64,000 nt of DNA from Petrolisthes cinctipes (Eukaryota; Arthropoda; Malacostraca; Decapoda; Porcellanidae), in NCBI GenBank assembly GCA_033782935.1, contig JAWQEG010000369.1, positions 2,423,501-2,487,500 of the forward strand, given 5' to 3'. The notes beneath the pieces are model-generated. The model was not told the origin of the DNA, did no database searches, and saw only the letters and a program-made list of their open reading frames with translations. A program made the translations under genes and the position numbers. The first letter of the stretch is position 1. Every line of letters begins with the position of its first letter. Shown in pieces: positions 1 through 9,241 of this stretch.

Positions 1-73
1 GATACATGCACATATTGACTTTGGGCATCTAAAATATCGATGTTCAGCATGTTTTGGGCCAGTATTTTGAAAA
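1..73. repeat. Partial L1 unit at window start
   Basis: This is the 3' part of a long unit cut by the window edge. It begins inside the 29-bp segment specific to long units and carries the L1 marks (CATATTGACTTTGGGCATC, then TTTTGGGCCAG). The array therefore extends to the left of the window. Confidence 0.9.
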
Positions 74-2226
74 TACTCTAACACTGAATAGGCATGTACA
101 GATTGCTTCTGGGACCCCAAAATATTGAATTTTCGGGTGTTTTGAGCCTGAATTTGAGATATAAACGGGTACTGAAGATGCATGCACATATCGACTTTTG
201 TGCACCTAAAAGAACGATTTTCAGTATGTTTTGAGCATGTATTTTGAAAATACTCTAACACGGAGTAGGCATGTAGAGATCGCTTCTGGGACCCCTAAAT
301 ATCGAATTCTCGGGTGTTTTGGGACTGAATTTGAGATATCGACTTTTTGGCACCTAAAAGATCGATTTTTAGCATGTTTTTAGCCTATATTTTGAAAACA
401 TTCTAGCACTGAGTAGGCATGTACAGATTGCTTCTGGGACCCCAAAATATTGAATTTTCGGGTGTTTTGAGCCTGAATTTGAGATATAAACGGGTACAGA
501 AGATACAAGCACATATTGACTTTGGGTACCAAAAATATCGATTTTCAGCATGTTTTGGGCCTGAATTTTGAAAATACTCTAACACGGAATAGGCATGTAC
601 AGATCGCTTCTGGGACCCCAAAATATTGAATTTTCGGGTGTTTTGAGCCTGAATTTGAGATATAAACGGGTACAGAAGATACATGCACATATTGACTTTG
701 GGCACCAAAAATATCGATTTTCAGCATGTTTTGGGCCTGAATTTTGAAAATACTCTAACACGGAATAGGCATGTACAGATTGCTTCTGGGACCCCAAAAT
801 ATCGAATTTTCGGGTGTTTTGAGCCTGAATTTGAGATATAAACGGGTACAGAAGATACATGCACATATTGACTTTGGGCACCAAAAATATCGATTTTCAG
901 CATGTTTTGGGCCTGAATTTTGAAAATACTCTAACACGGAGTAGGCATGTACAGATCGCTTCTGGGACCCCAAAATATCGAATTTTCGGGTGTTTAGGGC
1001 CAGAATTTGAGATATAAACGGGTACTGAAGATGCATGCACATATCGATTTTTGGGCACCTAAAAGATCGATTTTCAGCATGTTTTTGGCCTGTATTTTGA
1101 AAATACTCTAACACGGAGTAGGCATGTACAGATACCTTCTGGGACCTCTAAATATCGAATTTTCGGGTGTTTTGGGACTGAATTTGAGATATCGATTTTT
1201 TGGCACCTAAAATGTCGATTTTTAGCATGTTTTTAGCCTATATTTTGAAAATATTCTAGCACTGTGTAGGCATGTACAGATTGCTTCTGGGACCCCAAAA
1301 TATTGAATTTTCGGGTGTTTTGAGCCTGAATTTGAGATATAAACGGGTACAGAAGATGCATGCACATATCGACTTTTGTGCACCTAAAATATCGATTTTC
1401 AGTATGTTTTGAGCATGTATTTTGAAAATACTCTACCACGGAGTAGGCATGTACAGATACCTTCTGGGACCTCTAAATATCGAATTTTCGGGTGTTTTGG
1501 GACTGAATTTGAGATATCGATTTTTTGGCACCTAAAATGTCGATTTTTAGCATGTTTTTAGCCTATATTTTGAAAATATTCTAGCATTGTGTAGGCATGT
1601 ACAGATTGCTTCTGGGACCCAAAAATATTGAATTTTCGGGTGTTTTGAGCCTGAATTTGAGATATAAATGTGGACTGAAGATGCATGCACATATCGACTT
1701 TTGTGCACCTAAAAGATCGATTTTCAGTATGTTTTGAGCATGTATTTTGAAAATACTCTAACACGGAGTAGGCATGTACAGATCGCTTCTGGGACACCTA
1801 AATATCGAATTTTCGGTTGTTTTGGGACTGAATTTGAGATATCGACTTTTTGGCACCTAAAAGATCGATTTTTAGCATGTTTTTAGCCTATATTTTGAAA
1901 ATATTCTAGCACTGAGTAGGCATGTACAGATTGCTTCTGGGACCCCAAAATATTGAATTTTCGGGTGTTTTGAGCCTGAATTTGAGATATAAACGGGTAC
2001 TGAAGATGCATGCACATATCGACTTTTGTGCACCTAAAAGATCGATTTTCAGTATGTTTTGAGCATGTATTTTGAAAATACTCTAACACGGAGTAGGCAT
2101 GTACAGATCGCTTCTGGGACCCCTAAATATCGAATTTTCGGGTGTTTTGGGACTGAATTTGAGATATCGACTTTTTGGCACCTAAAAGATCGATTTTCAG
2201 CATGTTTTTAGCCTATATTTTGAAAA
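74..2226. repeat. Mixed block of L and S units preceding the 2122-bp HOR
   Basis: Unit order is L3 (74-250), S (251-398), three L1 in a row (399-926), L2 (927-1103), S (1104-1251), then L3-S dimers at 1252, 1577 and 1902, ending with S at 2226. The part from 927 to 1901 recurs at 7618-8592 at an offset of 6691 bp, including a rare CTCTACCACGG variant at 1431 and 8122. This shows the block is an older, diverged relative of the HOR copy that ends at 9241. Confidence 0.88.
399..926. repeat. Three consecutive L1 units (3 x 176 bp)
   Basis: Units 399-574, 575-750 and 751-926 are all L1 and follow each other without the usual L2, L3 or S partner. They are near-identical by eye. Elsewhere L1 is normally followed by L2, L3 or S, so this is best explained by tandem duplication of a single unit. 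It shows that single-unit amplification still happens inside a higher-order background. Confidence 0.9.
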
Positions 2227-3198
2227 TATTCTAGCACTGAGTAGACATGTACAGATTGCTTCTGGGACCCCAAAATATTGAATTTTCGGGTGTTTTGAGC
2301 CTGAATTTGAGATATAAACGGGTACAGAAGATACATGCACATATTGACTTTGGGCACCAAAAATATCGATTTTCAGCATGTTTTGGGCCTGAATTTTGAA
2401 AATACTCTAACACGGAGTAGGCATGTACAGATCGCTTCTGGGACCCCAAAATATCGAATTTTCGGGTGTTTTGGGACTGAATTTGAGATATCGATTTTTT
2501 GGCACCTAAAATGTCGATTTTTAGCATGTTTTTAGCCTATATTTTGAATATATTCTATCACTGTGTAGGCATGTACAGATTGCTTCTGAGACCCCAAAAT
2601 ATTGTATTTTCGGGTGTTTTGAGCCTGAATTTGAGATATAAACGGGTACAGAAGATACATGCACATATTGTCTTTGGGCATCTAAAATATCGATTTTCAG
2701 TATGTTTTGAGCATGTATTTTGAAAATACTCTAACACGGAGTAGGCATGTACAGATCGCTTCTGTGACCCCTAAATATCGAATTTTCGGGTGTTTTGGGA
2801 CTGAGTTTGAGATATCGACTTTTTGGCACCTAAAAGATCGATTTTTAGCATGTTTTTAGCCTATATTTTGAAAATATTCTAGCACTGAGTAGGTATGTAC
2901 AGATTGCTTCTGGGACCCCAAAATATTGAATTTTCGGGTGTTTTGAGCCTGAATTTGAGATATAAACGGGAACAGAAGATATATGCACATATTGACTTTG
3001 GGCATCTAAAATATCGATTTTCAGTATGTTTTGAGCATGTATTTTGAAAATACTCTAAAACGGAGCAGGCATGTACAGATCGCTTCTGGGACCCCTAAAT
3101 ATCGAATTTTCGGGTGTTTTGGGACTGAATTTGAGATATCGACTTTTTGGCACCTAAAAGATCGATTTTTAGCATGTTTTTAGCCTATATTTTGAAAA

Positions 3199-3374
3199 TA
3201 TTCTAGCACTGAGTAGGCATGTACAGATTGCTTCTGGGACCCCAAAATATTGAATTTTCGGGTGTTTTGAGCCTGAATTTGAGATATAAACGGGTACAGA
3301 AGATACATGCACATATTGACTTTGGGCACCAAAAATATCGATTTTCAGCATGTTTTGGGCCTGAATTTTGAAAA
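3199..3374. repeat. Reference L1 unit (176 bp)
   Basis: This is a typical L1 unit. It starts TATTCTAGCACTGAGTAGG, carries CAGATTGCTTCTGGGACCCC, AATATTGAATTTTCGGG and TTTTGAGCCTGAATTTGAG, then the long-specific segment with GGGTACAGAAGATACATGC. It then has TTGACTTTGGGCACC and ends TTTTGGGCCTGAATTTTGAAAA. It is one base shorter than L2 and L3 because its TGACTTTGGG stretch is one base shorter. L1 usually opens a dimer or trimer. Confidence 0.92.
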
Positions 3375-3551
3375 TACTCTAACACGGAGTAGGCATGTAC
3401 ATATCGCTTCTGGGACCCCAAAATATCGAATTTTCGGGTGTTTAGGGCCAGAATTTGAGATATAAACGGGTACTGAAGATGCATGCACATATCGATTTTT
3501 GGGCACCTAAAAGATCGATTTTCAGCATGTTTTTGGCCTGTATTTTGAAAA
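3375..3551. repeat. Reference L2 unit (177 bp)
   Basis: L2 is recognised by CCCCAAAATATCGAATTTTC, GTGTTTAGGGCCAGAATTTG, GAAGATGCATGCACATATCG, a 15-base stretch ending GGGCACC, and the tail TTTTTGGCCTGTATTTTGAAAA. In the window it nearly always follows L1 and precedes S, making a 501-bp L1-L2-S trimer. Its length is divisible by three, which helps explain the long but spurious reading frames on the minus strand. Confidence 0.92.
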
Positions 3552-3699
3552 TACTCTAACACGGAGTAGGCATGTACAGATACCTTCTGGGACCTCTAAA
3601 TATCGAATTTTCGGGTGTTTTGGGACTGAATTTGAGATATCGATTTTTTGGCACCTAAAATGTCGATTTTTAGCATGTTTTTAGCCTATATTTTGAAAA
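3552..3699. repeat. Reference S unit, ATACC/CCTCT variant (148 bp)
   Basis: This short unit has GATACCTTCTGGGACCTCT, TGTTTTGGGACTGAATTTG, GAGATATCGATTTTTTGGC, CCTAAAATGTCG and the tail TTTTTAGCCTATATTTTGAAAA. It aligns with long units along its whole length except for one 29-bp gap after GAGATAT. A second S variant has GATCGCTTCTGGGACCCCT, CGACTTTTTGGC and AAAAGATCG. A third, from about 50.3 kb rightward, has GGGACCTTTAAATATCG. Confidence 0.92.
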
Positions 3700-4112
3700 T
3701 ATTCTAGCACTGTGTAGGCATGTACAGATTGCTTCTGGGACCCCAAAATATTGAATTTTCGGGTGTTTTGAGCCTGAATTTGAGATATAAACGGGTACAG
3801 AAGATACATGCACATATTGAATTTGGGCATCTAAAATATCGATTTTCAGTATGTTTTGAGCATGTATTTTGAAAATACTCTAACACGGAGTAGGCATGTA
3901 CAGATACCTTCTGGGACCTCTAAATATCGAATTTTCGGGTGTTTTGGGACTGAATTTGAGATATCGATTTTTTGGCACCTAAAATGTCGATTTTTAGCAT
4001 GTTTTTAGCCTATATTTTGAAAATATTCTAGCATTGTGTAGGCATGTACAGATTGCTTCTGGGACCCAAAAATATTGAATTTTCGGGTGTTTTGAGCCTG
4101 AATTTGAGATAT

Positions 4113-4141
4113 AAACGGGTACTGAAGATGCATGCACATAT
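4113..4141. other. 29-bp segment present in L and absent from S units
   Basis: Aligning L3 (4024-4200) with S (4201-4348) leaves a single 29-bp difference here. The segment begins AAACGGGTACTGAAG and ends CACATAT. It is bounded by ATAT direct repeats (GAGATAT before, CACATAT at its end), so removal between the two ATAT copies gives exactly the S sequence GAGATATCGAC. It contains a 14-base alternating purine-pyrimidine run at 4128-4141. One representative is listed; the same segment recurs in nearly all long units. Confidence 0.85.
4128..4141. other. Alternating purine-pyrimidine run (representative)
   Basis: ATGCATGCACATAT is a perfect 14-base purine-pyrimidine alternation and includes the palindrome TGCATGCA. 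L1 units keep the alternation with ATACATGCACATAT. Such runs can favour Z-form DNA or easy melting under negative supercoiling; that is general knowledge and is not shown here. S units lack it entirely because it lies within the 29-bp segment they miss. Confidence 0.6.
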
Positions 4142-4188
4142 CGACTTTTGTGCACCTAAAAGATCGATTTTCAGTATGTTTTGAGCAT

Positions 4189-4203
4189 GTATTTTGAAAA
4201 TAC
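4189..4203. other. 15-bp dyad at L-to-S joint (representative)
   Basis: GTATTTTGAAAATAC has perfect 7-bp arms around a central G. It sits across the boundary where an L2 or L3 unit meets the next unit. L1 tails read GAATTTTGAAAATAC, where the outer arm is broken and only a 5-bp-arm core remains. The dyad could be a protein-binding site or a small cruciform; function is unknown. Confidence 0.7.
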
Positions 4204-4257
4204 TCTAACACGGAGTAGGCATGTACAGATCGCTTCTGGGACCCCTAAATATCGAAT

Positions 4258-4274
4258 TTTCGGGTGTTTTGGGA
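4258..4274. promoter_or_regulatory. CENP-B-box-like 17-mer (representative, weak)
   Basis: TTTCGGGTGTTTTGGGA in S units matches 7 of the 9 fixed positions of the mammalian CENP-B box pattern (NTTCGNNNNANNCGGGN): TTCG in full and three of CGGG, missing the A and the C. In L units the last part reads TTTTGAGC and the match is poorer. By a rough chance estimate about 0.4 such matches are expected per unit over both strands, so this is not evidence of a functional box. Confidence 0.12.
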
Positions 4275-4336
4275 CTGAATTTGAGATATCGACTTTTTGG
4301 CACCTAAAAGATCGATTTTCAGCATGTTTTTAGCCT

Positions 4337-4351
4337 ATATTTTGAAAATAT
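4337..4351. other. 15-bp dyad at S-to-L joint (representative)
   Basis: ATATTTTGAAAATAT has perfect 7-bp arms around a central G and occupies the same place as the L-to-S dyad GTATTTTGAAAATAC. The outermost pair is A:T here and G:C there, so symmetry is kept while the sequence changes on both sides. This form follows nearly all S units in the window; a rare break is GAATATATTC near 2547. Confidence 0.7.
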
Positions 4352-6470
4352 TCTAGCACTGAGTAGACATGTACAGATTGCTTCTGGGACCCCAAAATAT
4401 TGAATTTTCGGGTGTTTTGAGCCTGAATTTGAGATATAAACGGGTACAGAAGATACATGCACATATTGACTTTGGGCACCAAAAATATCGATTTTCAGCA
4501 TGTTTTGGGCCTGAATTTTGAAAATACTCTAACACGGAGTAGGCATGTACAGATCGCTTCTGGGACCCCAAAATATCGAATTTTCGGGTGTTTTGGGACT
4601 GAATTTGAGATATCGATTTTTTGGCACCTAAAATGTCGATTTTTAGCATGTTTTTAGCCTATATTTTGAAAATATTCTAGCACTGTGTAGGCATGTACAG
4701 ATTGCTTCTGGGACCCCAAAATATTGTATTTTCGGGTGTTTTGAGCCTGAATTTGAGATAGAAACGGGTACAGAAGATACATGCACATATTGTCTTTGGG
4801 CATCTAAAATATCGATTTTCAGTATGTTTTGAGCATGTATTTTGAAAATACTCTAACACGGAGTAGGCATGTACAGATCGCTTCTGTGACCCCTAAATAT
4901 CGAATTTTCGGGTGTTTTGGGACTGAGTTTGAGATATCGACTTTTTGGCACCTAAAAGATCGATTTTTATCATGTTTTTAGCCTATATTTTGAAAATATT
5001 CTAGCACTGAGTAGGTATGTACAGATTGCTTCTGGGACCCCAAAATATTGAATTTTCGGGTGTTTTGAGCCTGAATTTGAGATATAAACGGGAACAGAAG
5101 ATATATGCACATATTGACTTTGGGCATCTAAAATATCGATTTTCAGTATGTTTTGAGCATGTATTTTGAAAATACTCTAAAACGGAGCAGGCATGTACAG
5201 ATCGCTTCTGGGACCCCTAAATATCGAATTTTCGGGTGTTTTGGGACTGAATTTGAGATATCGACTTTTTGGCACCTAAAAGATCGATTTTTAGCATGTT
5301 TTTAGCCTATATTTTGAAAATATTCTAGCACTGAGTAGGCATGTACAGATTGCTTCTGGGACCCCAAAATATTGAATTTTCGGGTGTTTTGAGCCTGAAT
5401 TTGAGATATAAACGGGTACAGAAGATACATGCACATATTGACTTTGGGCACCAAAAATATCGATTTTCAGCATGTTTTGGGCCTGAATTTTGAAAATACT
5501 CTAACACGGAGTAGGCATGTACAGATCGCTTCTGGGACCCCAAAATATCGAATTTTCGGGTGTTTAGGGCCAGAATTTGAGATATAAACGGGTACTGAAG
5601 ATGCATGCACATATCGATTTTTGGGCACCTAAAAGATCGATTTTCAGCATGTTTTTGGCCTGTATTTTGAAAATACTCTAACACGGAGTAGGCATGTACA
5701 GATACCTTCTGGGACCTCTAAATATCGAATTTTCGGGTGTTTTGGGACTGAATTTGAGATATCGATTTTTTGGCACCTAAAATGTCGATTTTTAGCATGT
5801 TTTTAGCCTATATTTTGAAAATATTCTAGCACTGTGTAGGCATGTACAGATTGCTTCTGGGACCCCAAAATATTGAATTTTCGGGTGTTTTGAGCCTGAA
5901 TTTGAGATATAAACGGGTACAGAAGATACATGCACATATTGAATTTGGGCATCTAAAATATCGATTTTCAGTATGTTTTGAGCATGTATTTTGAAAATAC
6001 TCTAACACGGAGTAGGCATGTACAGATACCTTCTGGGACCTCTAAATATCGAATTTTCGGGTGTTTTGGGACTGAATTTGAGATATCGATTTTTTGGCAC
6101 CTAAAATGTCGATTTTTAGCATGTTTTTAGCCTATATTTTGAAAATATTCTAGCATTGTGTAGGCATGTACAGATTGCTTCTGGGACCCAAAAATATTGA
6201 ATTTTCGGGTGTTTTGAGCCTGAATTTGAGATATAAACGGGTACTGAAGATGCATGCACATATCGACTTTTGTGCACCTAAAAGATCGATTTTCAGTATG
6301 TTTTGAGCATGTATTTTGAAAATACTCTAACACGGAGTAGGCATGTACAGATCGCTTCTGGGACCCCTAAATATCGAATTTTCGGGTGTTTTGGGACTGA
6401 ATTTGAGATATCGACTTTTTGGCACCTAAAAGATCGATTCTCAGCATGTTTTTAGCCTATATTTTGAAAA
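4349..6470. repeat. 2122-bp HOR, copy 2
   Basis: This repeats copy 1 unit for unit at an offset of 2122 bp, including shared rare variants: GGGAACAGAAGATATATGC, AAAACGGAGCAGG and GATATTGTATTTTC-type changes in the second and third dimers. Sharing of private variants shows copying of the whole 13-unit block rather than independent arrangement of units. Confidence 0.92.
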
Positions 6471-9241
6471 TATTCTAGCACTGAGTAGACATGTACAGAT
6501 TGCTTCTGGGACCCCAAAATATTGAATTTTCGGGTGTTTTGAGCCTGAATTTGAGATATAAACAGGTACAGAAGATACATGCACATATTGACTTTGGGCA
6601 CCAAAAATATCGATTTTCAGCATGTTTTGGGCCTGAATTTTGAAAATACTCTAACACGGAGTAGGCATGTACAGATCGCTTCTGGGACCCCAAAATATCG
6701 AATTTTCGGGTGTTTTGGGACTGAATTTGAGATATCGATTTTTTGGCACCTAAAATGTCGATTTTTAGCATGTTTTTAGCCTATATTTTGAAAATATTCT
6801 AGCACTGTGTAGGCATGTACAGATTGCTTCTGGGACCCCAAAATATTGTATTTTCGGGTGTTTTGAGCCTGAATTTGAGATATAAACGGGTACAGAAGAT
6901 ACATGCACATATTGTCTTTGGGCATCTAAAATATCGATTTCAGTATGTTTTGAGCATGTATTTTGAAAATACTCTAACACGGAGTAGGCATGTACAGATC
7001 GCTTCTGGGACCCCTAAATATCGAATTTTCGGGTGTTTTGGGACTGAGTTTGAGATATCGACTTTTTGGCACCTAAAAGATCGATTTTTAGCATGTTTTT
7101 AGCCTATATTTTGAAAATATTCTAGCACTGAGTAGGTATGTACAGATTGCTTCTGGGACCCCAAAATATTGAATTTTCGGGTGTTTTGAGCCTGAATTTG
7201 AGATATAAACGGGAACAGAAGATATATGCACATATTGACTTTGGGCATCTAAAATATCGATTTTCAGTATGTTTTGAGCATGTATTTTGAAAATACTCTA
7301 AAACGGAGCAGGCATGTACAGATCGATTCTGGGACCCCTAAATATCGAATTTTCGGGTGTTTTGGAACTGAATTTGAGATATCGACTTTTTGGCACCTAA
7401 AAGATCGATTTTTAGCATGTTTTTAGCCTATATTTTGAAAATATTCTAGCACTGAGTAGGCATGTACAGATTGCTTCTGGGACCCCAAAATATTGAATTT
7501 TCGGGAGTTTTGAGCCTGAATTTGAGATATAAACGGGTACAGAAGATACATGCACATATTGACTTTGGGCACCAAAAATATCGATTTTCAGCATGTTTTG
7601 GGCCTGAATTTTGAAAATACTCTAACACGGAGTAGGCATGTACAGATCGCTTCTGGGACCCCAAAATATCGAATTTTCGGGTGTTTAGGGCCAGAATTTG
7701 AGATATAAACGGGTACTGAAGATGCATGCACATATCGATTTTTGGGCACCTAAAAGATCGATTTTCAGCATGTTTTTGGCCTGTATTTTGAAAATACTCT
7801 AACACGGAGTAGGCATGTACAGATACCTTCTGGGACCTCTAAATATCGAATTTTCGGGTGTTTTGGGACTGAATTTGAGATATCGATTTTTTGGCACCTA
7901 AAATGTCGATTTTTAGCATGTTTTTAGCCTATATTTTGAAAATATTCTAGCACTGTGTAGGCATGTACAGATTGCTTCTGGGACCCCAAAATATTGAATT
8001 TTCGGGTGTTTTGAGCCTGAATTTGAGATATAAACGGGTACAGAAGATGCATGCACATATCGACTTTTGTGCACCTAAAATATCGATTTTCAGTATGTTT
8101 TGAGCATGTATTTTGAAAATACTCTACCACGGAGTAGGCATGTACAGATACCTTCTGGGACCTCTAAATATCGAATTTTCGGGTGTTTTGGGACTGAATT
8201 TGAGATATCGATTTTTTGGCACCTAAAATGTCGATTTTTAGCATGTTTTTAGCCTATATTTTGAAAATATTCTAGCATTGTGTAGGCATGTACAGATTGC
8301 TTCTGGGACCCAAAAATATTGAATTTTCGGGTGTTTTGAGCCTGAATTTGAGATATAAATGGGTACTGAAGATGCATGCACATATCGACTTTTGTGCACC
8401 TAAAAGATCGATTTTCAGTATGTTTTGAGCATGTATTTTGAAAATACTCTAACACGGAGTAGGCATGTACAGATCGCTTCTGGGACCCCTAAATATCGAA
8501 TTTTCGGTTGTTTTGGGACTGAATTTGAGATATCGACTTTTTGGCACCTAAAAGATCGATTTTTAGCATGTTTTTAGCCTATATTTTGAAAATATTCTAG
8601 CACTGAGTAGGCATGTACAGATTGCTTCTGGGACCCCAAAATATTGAATTTTCGGGTGTTTTGAGCCTGAATTTGAGATATAAACGGGTACAGAAGATAC
8701 ATGCACATATTGAATTTGGGCATCTAAAATATCGATTTTCAGTATGTTTTGAGCATGTATTTTGAAAATACTCTAACACGGAGTAGGCATGTACAGATAC
8801 CTTCTGGGACCTCTAAATATCGAATTTTCGGGTGTTTTGGGACTGAATTTGAGATATCGATTTTTTGGCACCTAAAATGTCGATTTTTAGCATGTTTTTA
8901 GCCTATATTTTGAAAATATTCTAGCATTGTGTAGGCATGTACAGATTGCTTCTGGGACCCAAAAATATTGAATTTTCGGGTGTTTTGAGCCTGAATTTGA
9001 GATATAAACGGGTACTGAAGATGCATGCACATATCGACTTTTGTGCACCTAAAAGATCGATTTTCAGTATGTTTTGAGCATGTATTTTGAAAATACTCTA
9101 ACACGGAGTAGGCATGTACAGATCGCTTCTGGGACCCCTAAATATCGATTTTTCGGGTGTTTTGGGACTGAATTTGAGATATCGACTTTTTGGCACCTAA
9201 AAGATCGATTTTCAGCATGTTTTTAGCCTATATTTTGAAAA
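6471..9241. repeat. 2122-bp HOR, copy 3, with an extra 650-bp block
   Basis: Positions 6471-7942 match copies 1 and 2, with one base missing (CGATTTCAGTATG at about 6935). At 7943 the order switches to two L3-S dimers (650 bp). At 8593 the normal HOR order resumes and runs to 9241. Total length 2771 equals 2121 + 650. Confidence 0.9.
7943..8592. repeat. 650-bp block (two L3-S dimers) present in some HOR copies only
   Basis: This block matches 1252-1901 at offset 6691, including the CTCTACCACGG variant and a TTTTCGGTTG variant near its end. Copies 1 and 2 of the 2122-bp HOR lack it. Because an older diverged copy to the left has it, the simplest history is loss in, or unequal exchange before, amplification of copies 1 and 2. 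Confidence 0.85.

Larger units (their letters stand above)
4024..4200. repeat. Reference L3 unit (177 bp)
   Basis: L3 carries AATATTGAATTTTC, TTTTGAGCCTG, GGGTACTGAAGATGCATGC, CGACTTTTGTGCACC, TCAGTATGTTTTGAGCATG and the ending GTATTTTGAAAA. It forms 325-bp L3-S dimers or takes the second place in L1-L3-S trimers. Its 29-bp long-specific segment is 4113-4141 and is flanked by ATAT on both sides. Confidence 0.92.
2227..4348. repeat. 2122-bp HOR, copy 1
   Basis: Thirteen units: L1-S, two L-S dimers, an L1-L2-S trimer (3199-3699), an L-S dimer and an L3-S dimer. Lengths sum exactly to 2122 (501 + 4 x 324 + 325). Copy 1 differs from copy 2 at scattered single bases, for example TGAATATATTCTATCAC near 2547 where copy 2 has the standard TGAAAATATTCTAGCAC. 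Confidence 0.92.

Noticed and set aside
4128..4141. Plant RY seed-promoter motif in GATGCATGCACAT
   Set aside because: The full RY motif CATGCATG is not present, only CATGCA within TGCATGCA, and there is no gene nearby to regulate.
4258..4274. Functional CENP-B box in S units
   Set aside because: Only 7 of 9 fixed positions match, including loss of the central A, and such matches are expected by chance at about this rate in this composition.
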